NCBI GenBank assembly: GCA_023014485.1
Contig: JAJOZX010001566.1
Coordinates: 5,001-69,000, forward strand
DNA length: 64,000 nt
Source of the DNA: Bathynomus jamesi
Taxonomy: Eukaryota; Arthropoda; Malacostraca; Isopoda; Cirolanidae
Reading direction: 5' to 3'
A model generated the notes under the pieces. It was not told the origin of the DNA. It saw only the letters and a list, made by a program, of their open reading frames with translations, and ran no database searches. The position numbers were made by a program, and so were the translations under genes. Below, in pieces: positions 55,655 through 64,000 of the stretch; the stretch's first letter is position 1, and the number at the start of each line of letters is the position of its first letter.

Positions 55655-55765
55655 TGCTAGATAAATGGGTACCTTTGGTAACCTAGTGATTAAGACGCTG
55701 GGCTGCTGATCGGGGGGGGGGGGTCATGAGATCGAGTCCGGACGAAGACTATATAATTTCTGACT
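55655..55765 (+). mobile_element. tRNA-derived SINE fragment
   Basis: The segment matches the head of the SINE at 3640-3905: AGATAAATGGGTACC, CTAGTGATTAAGACGCTGGG, CTGCTGATCGG and GAGATCGAGTCCGGA. A run of G separates the A and B regions. The LINE-type tail is not recognisable here. Confidence 0.75.
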
Positions 55766-56771
55766 TCCTCAGTAGGTCGTACATAAAAATTCAAAATTTC
55801 GCAAACTACACAGCTACGAAAAAAGATCGTCGAAGAAAACAGAAACCTCCCAAAATTATGAATTACTAATTTCTCGGGGGGTTATAGCCTTTTTCGGTGA
55901 AAATAATAGGATTTTTGCTGTCTACGATTTTACCTTTTTATCACAATGTTTACTTCCACTAATAAACTAAATTAAATTAACCTAACTTAATTTAACCCAC
56001 AATAACTTGTCGATTAAAAGCCACATCCGGAGATTGACGTCAGCCATCAAAAGAAATCTTCATGCCTTGTTTCGTAAACCGCTTTCATATATGTTTTAGG
56101 CTGCTCACTGAGCGATTCTGACATGTATTAGAATATGCGAACACGGGAGGGAATTATATGAAATAAATATATTTTATACATAAATATACTCACAGATCGT
56201 CATACCTTTGATAATGGTTAGTCGGTTGATCTATTTCATTATCCTTCGTCCGATTGATGGCACTGAGGAAGGTGTAATACCACCAACCGAGAAAAATAAG
56301 GCCCCTTTCAAAAGAAGTATCGAACCAAATTCACTAAATGCAGCTGGCTCCTCACTGCGCTCCATTCCACTTCTCAAACTTACTTGAAACAGTTCACGGT
56401 TGGGTTACCTTTAATAATAACGATTTCCTCAAACCACATCATCGACTTCATAATATAGCAATTTATTGACACCAACCAACCGAAAAACAACCAAATCCCA
56501 TACACATACATTAGAATATATTAAAATATACTGTATATCCCTGGAAGTCTTCAAAGAACAACAGACCACTGGAATATTATTAAATAAATTAGAGAATATC
56601 GTCAAAATTTTCTTCAGACATTGTCTAGACATCATTTAACAGAGATACGTTACATTTATTTACAAAGTTAATTGTAAATTGGTCTCATATTGTCCATAAC
56701 TTCAAATGTTTTAACAATTTTGCAGCCACTGATGTGGCCCATTCAATTCCATAGTATTTCCTCTAGATCTA
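55766..56771. other. Non-coding
   Basis: No gene, repeat unit or inverted end was recognised. Confidence 0.4.
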
Positions 56772-57368
56772 CAGGGTGTCCCATAAGTCCGGCATCATAG
56801 GAAAAATAATAAAAAAAGGCAAAACAAAAGCTTTTATTTACAGAACGTGCTCAATATGTATTGTTCCGTAGCCCATTCACAAAATTCCATCCGCCGGTCG
56901 GGATCATCTTCGCTTAATTTCTGTAGGATCTGAAGTTTATATGGATGCCATTTGTGAACCTGAAGAATGCGATGGATGCTACTTTTCGACACTCTTGTCT
57001 CGGCGGACAATCGCCGAAGAGACTTATTGGGACTTCTGTTAAAATGAGCCAGGACAGCAGTCGCTGTATCATCGTCAGTGGACCTCCTTGAAGGTCCATT
57101 GCGTGGTTTATCTTCTATGGATCCTGTTTCCTTAAACTTTGCAACAAGTCTGCTAACACAACTCTGTGTTACTGGCTCGTGGTCTGGATGCAGTCTGTTA
57201 AATTCAGCAGCGGCCTCTCTTTGACTCCGATTTCCTATGAGTAGAATTATCTGGATTCGTTCTTCCTTGCTCACAGAGATTATGGCCTGTAGAAAGAGAA
57301 AAATATGAATTATGGTTTGTAGAAATAGAAAAATATTAGTTTATCCTATGATGTCGGACTTATGGGAC

Positions 57369-57372
<4 letters not shown>
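56772..57372 (-). mobile_element. Mariner-type deletion derivative
   Basis: TA lies at 56,770-56,771 and 57,373-57,374. Ends CAGGGTGTCCCATAAGTCCG and, inverted, TAGGGTGTCCCATAAGTCCG match very well. It is 601 bp long with an N-terminal transposase remnant only. Confidence 0.92.
56834..57274 (-). pseudogene. Mariner-type transposase, DNA-binding half only
   Basis: From ATG 57,274 the two HTH regions are visible (KEERIQIILLIGNRSQREAA and LRRLSAETRVSKSSIHRIL), with the linker SIEDKPRNG. It ends at EDDPDRRMEFCEWATEQY, and the catalytic domain is entirely missing. The frame is uninterrupted, so this small protein could still bind ends if expressed. Confidence 0.9.
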
Positions 57373-57374
<2 letters not shown>

Positions 57375-57411
<37 letters not shown>

Positions 57412-58619
57412 TATATATATATAATTCCGTGTGATCAAAAAACATGTTTCCCATCTGCTTGCTGGGTCGCTCTCAAAGCCGATGCTATTAGAGGGGATTA
57501 GTTCATAAATCTTTTTAACGTGTTTCAGTAGGGAATTGCAAAGACGAGAAGGCTTCTAATGGATCTTTGCCTCCGCAAGCTACTGATTAGGCCGCGGTCT
57601 TTAAGGCGGATTTGCTCTTAGCGAAGAAACCGAATTATCTCTCTACCTCTTCTCTATTAGCCCAATTTCTCTCAGATACGAGGACGATTTAACCAAATAG
57701 CCTTTGATGCAAATTCTGGGATTCTCTTCGAAATATGCCTGTCATGTACGGGGTACTTTATACACGACACCAGGTTAATTTTTATGGATGATACGTGACT
57801 TGCTTTAGTAGTTAAAATGTGTAACTTTCCCAAGGATTATTTAGTGAATGTTGAGGAAATAATTACTATACATAATAATTTTCCAAATATCGTTCAATAA
57901 TGATAATATACACGATGATTTGAGATTACAGTTAGGGGAGCTAGGGGTTAAAGAAAGAGAGAAAAAGAGTTAAAAGAATGAGAGAACAATTATTATCTCT
58001 CTTTGTTACATTCATTTTTTTCAAGAGTATAAAATTAGAAGGACCAAAATTGGATCTTTTAAAGTGTAACAACTTTTAATTTGGAATTTGGTGCGTTATG
58101 TCATTCTACGAGACTTTTTTTAGTTTGTTTGGAGTTGAATTGAATTGAATTGAAGTGAATTACTTTTATTGGTAAAATAAATACAATTTTAAAATTTTTG
58201 TTTTTTGTTTTAACTTTTAACATAAATAATTGTGAAATTGGACTATTTATTTTATTTAATTTGGCATTTAAGCTTTAGGGTTTACTTGGCTCTTAATTAA
58301 AAATAAAACATAGTTATTATTAATAATTCTTCTTCTTCTTCTTCTTATTATTATTATTATTACTATTATTATTATTATTAATATATATCATGAATAAGAA
58401 TTATTAATTGAGGTATATATTAATTTGAAATTATTATTATTATAGATATTAAACGAATACAAAGTAAATTTTGAAGGTATGATACCAATACTATGCAAAG
58501 AAATCAATATTAGACACGAGAGATGAACAAAATAACAAGTAATGTACATTTAATCCTAGATTACATACGCGAAATGAATAAGTAATAGAGTAATGTACAT
58601 TTAATCCTAGATTTTTATT
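57375..58619. other. Non-coding with microsatellites
   Basis: (TA)n at 57,372-57,422, a TTG/GAATT run near 58,133-58,160 and (TTC)n(ATT)n at 58,328-58,380. No gene is seen. Confidence 0.5.
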
Positions 58620-58835
58620 AGTATTCCATTATTAATCGAGATTTCAACTTCATTTTAAACAAACTTACATTCACAATATTTTTTATATCGGCATTTAAAT
58701 CATTCCATAACTTCGGTCTAATGAAAATGGGTAATTTTTGAGATGAAGCCAATCTAAATGAGGAATAACATGCTTTGATCTATTTCTGGTCTGATATGAG
58801 TGGATTTCTTGATGAGTTACAAAATATTTATTTAC

Positions 58836-59445
58836 TCATCGTAAGTTAATGATTTTGTTCTTACACTCGTAAATACAAATAAAATGTGCCAGTTTGATTA
58901 CATCCTTGAGCTTTAGTTGTTTTAGCTCTTTAAATAATGCACTGGAATGATTATGAAAATTAGCATCAGGTAATAACTTCATTGCCCAATTTTGGATAAC
59001 AAAGATACTGTTTAAAGCGTTATTAGCGGAGTTTCCCCAAACAAGGGTGCAGTACGTTATGTTTAGGGAATACATTTCTAAGTTTAAACATTATAGCAAT
59101 GTATCTTGAAATGTTTTTTTAAGATATAATTTACATGATCACTCCATTGCAAATTCTTGTCTAGCATTACACCAAGATATTTTGTTACAGTACAGCGATT
59201 TCATCAACATTTAGTTCATGAAGATGCTCATTTCGTTTATTAGTAAAAATCACGACATTCATTTTACTGGTACTGTATTTAGGAAGAGTTTATTGGTAGT
59301 CAACCACTTCATTACATTGATAAATTCTGGTTTAAATATATTCATAGCTGAATTAACATCTTTGCAAAAAAAATACACAGTTGTATCATCTGCAAACATT
59401 ATGAAGTTAAATTAATCAGATGAGCGTGGAAGGTCATTTATATAT
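58836..59445 (-). pseudogene. CR1/L2-like reverse transcriptase, C-terminal part
   Basis: The catalytic FADDTT box is at about 59,404-59,385, followed by WLTTNKLFLNT and later LNVDE. After frame changes, the thumb at 59,075-58,836 (YCTLVWGNSANNALNSIFVIQ, ALFKELKQLKLKDVIKLAHF) has the L2/CR1 look. Stops and shifts are present. Confidence 0.82.
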
Positions 59446-59446
59446 A

Positions 59447-60240
59447 CGAAATGGGACGATTTGGCGCCGGCGTTTGGCCGCCACAGTTTGGGCGCCGCCG
59501 TTTGGGCGTTGAGCCGTTTTGGCGCCGCCGTTTGGCCGCCAGAGTTTGGGTGCCGCCGTTTGGGCGCGGAGCCGGTTTGGCGCCGACCCCAGGTCTACAC
59601 TCAGGACTTAACATTTAAAATATATAAACAATTGAAACAATAAAAAATTATAAAGATTTATTTAGAACCATCATTACAATATTTTTATCTGCCCCATTGA
59701 CGATTGGTTAGGTTCAGTCATGATATTTTCGTTAAAACTAACAAAAATATCACGACTTAACCTAACCAATCGTCACTGCCCGGTTAGGTCAACTGTACGC
59801 CCTTGACGATTGGTTAGGTTAAGTCGTGATATTTTCGTTAGTTTTAACAAAAATATCACGACTTAACCTAACCAATCGTCAAGGGGGCAGATAACGGAAA
59901 AGTACCCATATTATATATACACCTTACATTGTTTTTTATATGTATTCGTCCTTTGCACTGACTCTTTTGCTCGCACCACCAAAAAAGTAACGAAGGGTCG
60001 CGCTTGCTACATTTATCAAACACATACAAATATCCATTATGTGAAAACTTCTGTTTCCCTTTCTTACTTGATATATTTTCAGACATTTATGCTATTAAGG
60101 GCAACAACACAACTTATCTGAAAAGACAGACAGCACTTCAGGTTAATAACCAAGTATTACTATTTAATACTTAATACTAATTAACGGCGGCGCCAAACCG
60201 GCTCCGCGCCCAAACGGCGGCGCCAAATCGTACCCGACCG
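59447..60240. mobile_element. MULE-type element with GC-rich foldback ends
   Basis: The exact 9-bp duplication TTATATATA (59,438-59,446 and 60,241-60,249) and the long inverted ends are MULE features. The ends carry repeated TTTGGGCGCGGAGCC and GGCGCCGCCGTTTGG units. The interior contains two tandem snapback palindromes (locus 4, 59,695-59,885) and a FLYWCH-type ORF. MULE transposases commonly travel with FLYWCH fingers. No transposase is encoded. Confidence 0.9.
59868..60086 (-). CDS. FLYWCH-type zinc finger, short ORF
   Basis: The first about 50 of 72 codons match the FLYWCH pattern: KKGKQKFSHNGYLYVF, then LLFWWCEQKSQCKGRIHI, with the W-C...C...H ligand order visible. The remaining residues read into the snapback palindrome and are not part of the domain. 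It would bind DNA, perhaps the element ends. The domain-bearing N-terminus is intact, but the protein is a stub. Confidence 0.75.
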   Translation of the reverse strand: MSENISSKKGKQKFSHNGYLYVFDKCSKRDPSLLFWWCEQKSQCKGRIHIKNNVRCIYNMGTFPLSAPLTIG

Positions 60241-60340
60241 TTATATATAATAGAAATAACAATGGACCCAAAACTGAGCCCTGTGGTACACCATGTTTGA
60301 AAAGCGTTTTAGTTTACTGATATAAAATTATATTTAATTT

Positions 60341-60924
60341 CCTTCGTAACATCCAAAGTCATACGAGGGAGGAGACCTACAGCTTTACCCAGATTTCGAA
60401 CCATGGGTCGCTACATCATCTGGACGCAGAGGAAGGTCACCCATCCAACTACTACCCAGACTCAATGTTGTTTAACTTTGCTTATCTATCGGGAAGCAGT
60501 GCTAGCCCATCATTCCATAATCCTTTCGTGCATTTTATAAAGTAAAACACTTAATTGCGTACACCTAGTGTGTGTGAAGGACGCATGTTGTACATTATCA
60601 AGATAGTAATTTTGCTAATGACTAACTAACTTCTAATGGACAGGTAATTACAAAACCGAATATTATAACTTCAGTTTTATAAATTGGCAATATGATGCAA
60701 GATTCCATCCCAATTCTTACCTCTGTTGCATTTATGAGAAATCAAGAAGGGATTTTGTATATGAACCTCCGATGTAGTATTGCATGCTGACTCAAATTGT
60801 ATGCGTGACTTTCCTTCGGCTAAAAATTCCACGCGAGAAAAAAAAAAAAAATCTGTCATTGGAATGTGGTATTTTCAGAGCTGATATTACAATATGACTT
60901 TAAATTATATTTAATTTCTTTATA

Positions 60925-60976
<52 letters not shown>

Positions 60977-60984
60977 CTTACCTT
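60341..60984. other. Non-coding
   Basis: No gene or family is recognised. A (TA)n run at 60,918-60,970 adjoins the following LINE tail. Confidence 0.45.
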
Positions 60985-61680
60985 ACAACCTTACAAAGGT
61001 TCCGAGCGATGATTCCTCATTTCGCGAAGGTCAAGCTTGTCGCCCCTCCTCTCTAGTTGGCCTGGTGAAGTAGTGAGTTGGTTTCTTGTGCTCTCCACCT
61101 CACATAGCCAGGTACGCCCGGCTCATCGGGAATTGTTCTGAGCCAGGCGTCTAACCTTCTTTTGAAGATGTCCACTGCAACTCCCTTCGTGTTTCTTAGG
61201 TCTTTGGGCAGCTGATTAAACAGTTTTGGTCCTCTCACAACAAAACTATTTTCTTTCAGGGTTAAGGATGTTCCCTGTCTCGCCTTTAATTTGGGAACAC
61301 GACACAGTCTTCCTTTTCTATTTTCCACTGTTGTTTGGGGAGTTATAGGGTTCAAAGTAAGATTAGGGACTAGTTTCCATTATTTTCCAAGTGTAAATAA
61401 TGGTGCATCTCTCTCTTCTCCTTTCCAGTGAATATAGGTCTAGTTCGCGTAACCTTTCCCAGTAATTTAGTTCTTTGCACCATTGATCTTGGCTGTGAAG
61501 CTTCTCTGAATCCCTTCCAGCTGTCTAATGTCTTCTTTTTTATATGGGGATGTTAGGACCGAGCAGTATTCCAATTTGGGTATGATCAGGGTTTTCAGTA
61601 GAGGAATCATTACATTCCTATCCCTTCGTTTAAAGGTTCTTAATATCTGCCCCGTTATTCTCTGTGCTCTGTTTACTGCT
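60985..61680 (-). mobile_element. CR1-like LINE, 3' end
   Basis: The 3' end (60,985-61,060) has a TTGTAAGG repeat tail and matches the fragment at 31,722-31,795. Its last coding part is also found as the tail of the SINE at 3640-3905. The copy is 5' truncated at the (TA)n run at 61,681. Confidence 0.87.
61053..61680 (-). pseudogene. CR1-like reverse transcriptase, C-terminal end
   Basis: The upstream frame (about 61,680-61,467) reads AVNRAQRITGQILRTFKRRD, IPLLKTLIIPKLEYCSVL and QLEGIQRSFTAKI. After a shift, 61,355-61,053 gives ENSFVVRGPKLFNQLPKDL, DIFKRRLDAWLRTIPDEP and the stop. Both parts are typical of the RT thumb and C-terminus of this LINE type. Confidence 0.87.

Positions 61681-61745
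<65 letters not shown>
61681..61745. repeat. (TA)n microsatellite
   Basis: About 32 TA units separate the LINE from the array at 61,746. Confidence 0.95.
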
Positions 61746-61748
<3 letters not shown>

Positions 61749-62005
61749 TTAACTGCAAACACGCAGTATAATTAACGTAAAGAACGACGCTTGTATAGGA
61801 GATATTCCGCGCAAGACGAGAGAGAGAGAACGAAACAAATGAAAAAATGAGGTAACCACCCTATACAAGCGTCGTTCTTTACGTTAATTATACTGCGTGT
61901 TTGCAGTTAAATGTATATAATGTTACGGCATGCGGGAGGTGCCCCCTTGGGGCATTGGTTTCTGCGAGTATGTAGAAGAATTACGGCATTTGGAAGAGTG
62001 ACGGT

Positions 62006-62059
62006 TATCGCATCTGACCGGCAATCGGAAGATCCCGGGTTCGATTCCCGGGTGGTTAC
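62006..62059 (+). pseudogene. 5'-deleted tRNA-like copy in array unit 1
   Basis: From about CGGTTATCGCATC the sequence follows the tRNA-like core to the B box and 3' end, but the A-box half is missing through the 14-bp deletion. Confidence 0.7.
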
Positions 62060-62253
62060 CTCATTTTTTCATTTGTTTCGTTCTCTCTCTCTCGTCTTGC
62101 GCGGAATATCTCCTATACAAGCGTCGTTCTTTACGTTAATTATACTGCGTGTTTGCAGTTAAATGTATATAATGTTACGGCATGCGGAAGATGTCCCCTT
62201 GGGGCATTGGTTTCTGCGAGTATGTAGAAGAATTACGGCATTTGGAAGAGTGA

Positions 62254-62326
62254 GGCCCATGGTGTAATGGTTATCGCATCTGACCGGCAATCGGAAAATC
62301 CCGGGTTCGATTCCCGAGTGGTTACC
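62254..62326 (+). tRNA. tRNA-like sequence in array unit 2
   Basis: This 73-nt stretch has a good A box (TGGTGTAATGG), a 5-bp anticodon stem (TCTGA/TCGGA) with a 7-nt loop CCGGCAA, and a strong B box with T-stem (GGGTTCGATTCC). The variable part AGAT and the order resemble tRNA-Arg. The loop would give GGC in anticodon position, but C replaces the universal U33, and the acceptor arm pairs poorly. I therefore read it as tRNA-derived, not clearly functional. Confidence 0.45.
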
Positions 62327-62519
62327 TCATTTTTTCATTTGTTTCGTTCTCGCTCTCTCGTCTTGCGCGGAATATCTCCTATACAAGCGTCGTTCTTTAC
62401 GTTAATTATACTGCGTGTTTGCAGTTAAATGTACATAATGTTACGGCATGCGGGAGGTGCCCCCTTGGGGCATTGGTTTCTGCGAGTATGTAGAAGAATT
62501 ACGGCATTTGGAAGAGTGA

Positions 62520-62592
62520 GGCCCATGGTGTAATGGTTATCGCATCTGACCGGCAATCGGAAGATCCCGGGTTCGATTCCCGGGTGGTTACC
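62520..62592 (+). tRNA. tRNA-like sequence in array unit 3
   Basis: It is identical to the unit 2 copy except for two bases in the T arm and variable region (GAAGATC and CCCGGGTGG), which improve the T-stem. It has the same non-canonical anticodon loop and the same weak acceptor arm. Confidence 0.45.
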
Positions 62593-62664
62593 TCATTTTT
62601 TCATTTGTTTCGTTCTCTCTCTCTCGTCTTGCGCGGAATATCTCCTATACAAGCGTCGTTCTTT

Positions 62665-62665
<1 letters not shown>

Positions 62666-62701
<36 letters not shown>

Positions 62702-63465
62702 TGGCTTGTTGACGGTAGGCTCATTAATAATGTAACTAGAGTAATTAAAGTAATTAAGTGTTCATTAAGGATTCAAATACAGTGGTTAAATAGTATTAAG
62801 ATGAAAAAAATTGGTCCGTAATAATCACTAATAAGCCTACATGCGGTATTACGTAAGTCCATACGCACCATCCGAAAGAGTGAAGAAAAGATACAAACTA
62901 TTTTCATTTAATATATTTTTATTTATATGATATGATACAATATAGGTAGGGAAATTCATTTATGTGTGAATAAAATTCTACGTATCTAAGTATTAATGGG
63001 AGACTTTACGCGGCCGCATTCACGTATCCCCTTTTATCTCATAAGGTATTAAATGTGTCCAACGCGGATTTACCTAACGCTCCGTTTTCGAGGAACCTAA
63101 CCCCCGCGTTGGACGAGGGTTTACTGTATAGTCCAGGCAATTTGTAGTTAGACCTGGGCAAAATTGCTTCAGAAGCTTTGTAAACTGTTTCCAGCTCAGG
63201 AGCCATTGCCGAATAACATATCCAAAATCCGACAAAATTGGACCCCGGGAACACCCCCAAAAATGAAATTCAAAATGGCGGACTGGATGTTTCCTACGAA
63301 AAAAAAAATATATATAATTTACGCTTTTATTTATAGATACATTTGATGCTTTTTCTTTCAGTTGTAATGTTTTAAATAATTCAACAATATACAACACAAC
63401 CAGTTATTACGCATATATAATGTTATATAGCTTTTTACAGATTTTTATAATCAATAATACAACAA
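62666..63465. other. Non-coding
   Basis: A (TA)n run (62,669-62,697) is followed by AT-rich DNA. The segment 63,060-63,290 is GC-richer, but the frames there have no recognised motif. Confidence 0.4.
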
Positions 63466-63535
63466 TTATTTTTTTCCCAGTTTCAAGTTATGTTCATTAC
63501 AGAAGAAGTGATACCTGGTCACAAACATACAGAAA

Positions 63536-64000
63536 TTAATCCTCTTCATCACTATCATCGGATAGATTACCGGTACTTGGGTTGTTATCGCAACCACTGA
63601 TTTGGCACTCGCCACAAGCGGCTGAACAGGGCATTCCATTACGCTTGCATCCACATCTTGAAGTAGCACATTTCGTCTTGCAGGAGCAGCGGATCATGTT
63701 GCGTAGATAATTTGGAGCTGGTGGCTTGTCGCAGGCTGTAGGGTAGTAGGAATTATTCTTTACATACCAACCCCACTGTTCTGCATCGATCTTCTCTTCT
63801 GTAGACTTCCAGATTAGTATTTGAAAGTATGTGCGAAAGCTGTGGTACTTTGTGGATGCATCGGTAGGTGGCAAACGTTCGGGTGTAACAAAAGATTTAG
63901 CTGTAGCTACCTTTTCAACTAACATTCGATGACGTAGTGCGTTAGTGGATTCAAGTGTTTTGCAGCCATACAACAGAAGCATTGCCTTTCTTCCAGCGGC
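63536..64000 (-). CDS. Transposon-type protein with CXC-like Cys cluster, partial
   Basis: The frame is open to the right edge, so the N-terminus is outside the window. It ends at the stop at 63,536-63,538. From the Met at 63,982 about 148 codons are visible. They include LPPTDASTKYHSFRTYFQIL, then EQWGWYVKNN and YYPTACDKPPAP, and a Cys-rich module of CXC type (IRCSCKTKCATSRCGCKRNG, MPCSAACGECQISGCDN). The C-terminus is acidic (SDDSDEED). I recognise this C-terminal arrangement from many arthropod repetitive proteins; its function is not known, and the Cys module may bind zinc and DNA. Confidence 0.6.
   Translation of the reverse strand, partial: AAGRKAMLLLYGCKTLESTNALRHRMLVEKVATAKSFVTPERLPPTDASTKYHSFRTYFQILIWKSTEEKIDAEQWGWYVKNNSYYPTACDKPPAPNYLRNMIRCSCKTKCATSRCGCKRNGMPCSAACGECQISGCDNNPSTGNLSDDSDEED

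Larger units (their letters stand above)
58620..60340 (-). mobile_element. CR1/L2-like LINE fragment, invaded by a MULE
   Basis: Minus-strand coding starts with HGVPQGSVLGPL (about 60,300-60,265), is split by the MULE at 59,447-60,240 and resumes with FADDTTVYFF (about 59,400). It continues to a thumb region near 58,840. The MULE's 9-bp duplication lies in the codons after the LLYIND block. The 5' part is missing. Confidence 0.82.
61746..62665. repeat. Inverted copy plus three tandem units with tRNA-like cores
   Basis: The first 115 bp (61,746-61,860) are the inverse of the unit's ends. Direct units then start with CTATACAAGCGTCGTTCTTT at 61,861, 62,113, 62,379 and 62,645, giving lengths of 252, 266 and 266 bp. 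The first unit lacks 14 bp (about GGCCCATGGTGTAA) at the 5' part of its tRNA-like core. The units are nearly identical, which suggests recent amplification. Confidence 0.92.

Noticed and set aside
62254..62592. Functional tRNA genes
   Set aside because: The cores lack U33 and a stable acceptor arm, and they are part of a tandem repeat; kept only as tRNA-like.

Overview
This is a repeat-packed window from an animal nuclear genome. It contains no recognisable host gene. Interstitial TTAGG arrays (the ancestral arthropod telomere repeat), abundant (TA)n, (AC)n and (TC)n microsatellites, and the mix of Tc1/mariner, hAT, MULE and Jockey/RTE/CR1-like elements suggest an arthropod, perhaps a crustacean or chelicerate. 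The exact taxon cannot be read from the sequence.

The main feature is a decayed Polinton (Maverick), a virus-like DNA transposon, from about 4.2 to 25.6 kb and perhaps to 27.6 kb. Its minus-strand block (5.5-11.2 kb) carries, in transcription order, a packaging ATPase, a small basic protein with a hydrophobic tail, a conserved Polinton protein, a chromodomain integrase, a minor capsid protein, a basic pVI/pX-like protein, a major capsid protein and an adenovirus-type cysteine protease. The plus strand carries a protein-primed type B DNA polymerase. Its N-terminal part lies at 11.3-12.1 kb and the remainder at 18.9-25.6 kb. TATA and CCAAT motifs and two small exons at 4.4-5.2 kb, followed by a consensus donor and an in-phase acceptor at 11,324, suggest that the polymerase transcript starts at the far left and splices over the whole antisense structural block. 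Several genes are broken by frameshifts, but the ATPase and the two small basic proteins are intact.

The Polinton polymerase gene has become a landing pad. A Jockey-like LINE (12,154-18,902, duplication ACTAAATA) split it and was itself hit by three hAT-type elements. A 596-bp hAT MITE (20,388-20,983, duplication CTAAAGAC) and a 2.8-kb element with CACTG ends and a TTA duplication (21,853-24,638) inserted farther downstream. Nearly every insertion keeps a readable target-site duplication, so the order of events can be reconstructed.

To the right, 28-36 kb is mostly AT-rich non-coding DNA with MITEs, microsatellites and a decayed minisatellite. A second copy of the same LINE (36,766-43,151, 13-bp duplication) contains a 3.6-kb transposon with the longest open frame of the window (477 codons), and that transposon holds a foldback hAT element. 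Then come an RTE-like LINE, a third short copy of the Jockey-like LINE, a Tc1 fragment, a mariner with a nested MITE, palindromic MITEs, a CR1/L2-like LINE invaded by a FLYWCH-encoding MULE, another CR1-like LINE, an unusual inverted-plus-tandem array of a tRNA-like unit (61.7-62.7 kb), and a partial transposon-type CXC protein at the right edge.

The points most worth following are the apparent spliced polymerase unit spanning the antisense capsid genes, a snapback palindrome found inside four different elements of different superfamilies, the 477-codon ORF of unassigned family, and two foldback hATs that used the same 8-bp target.
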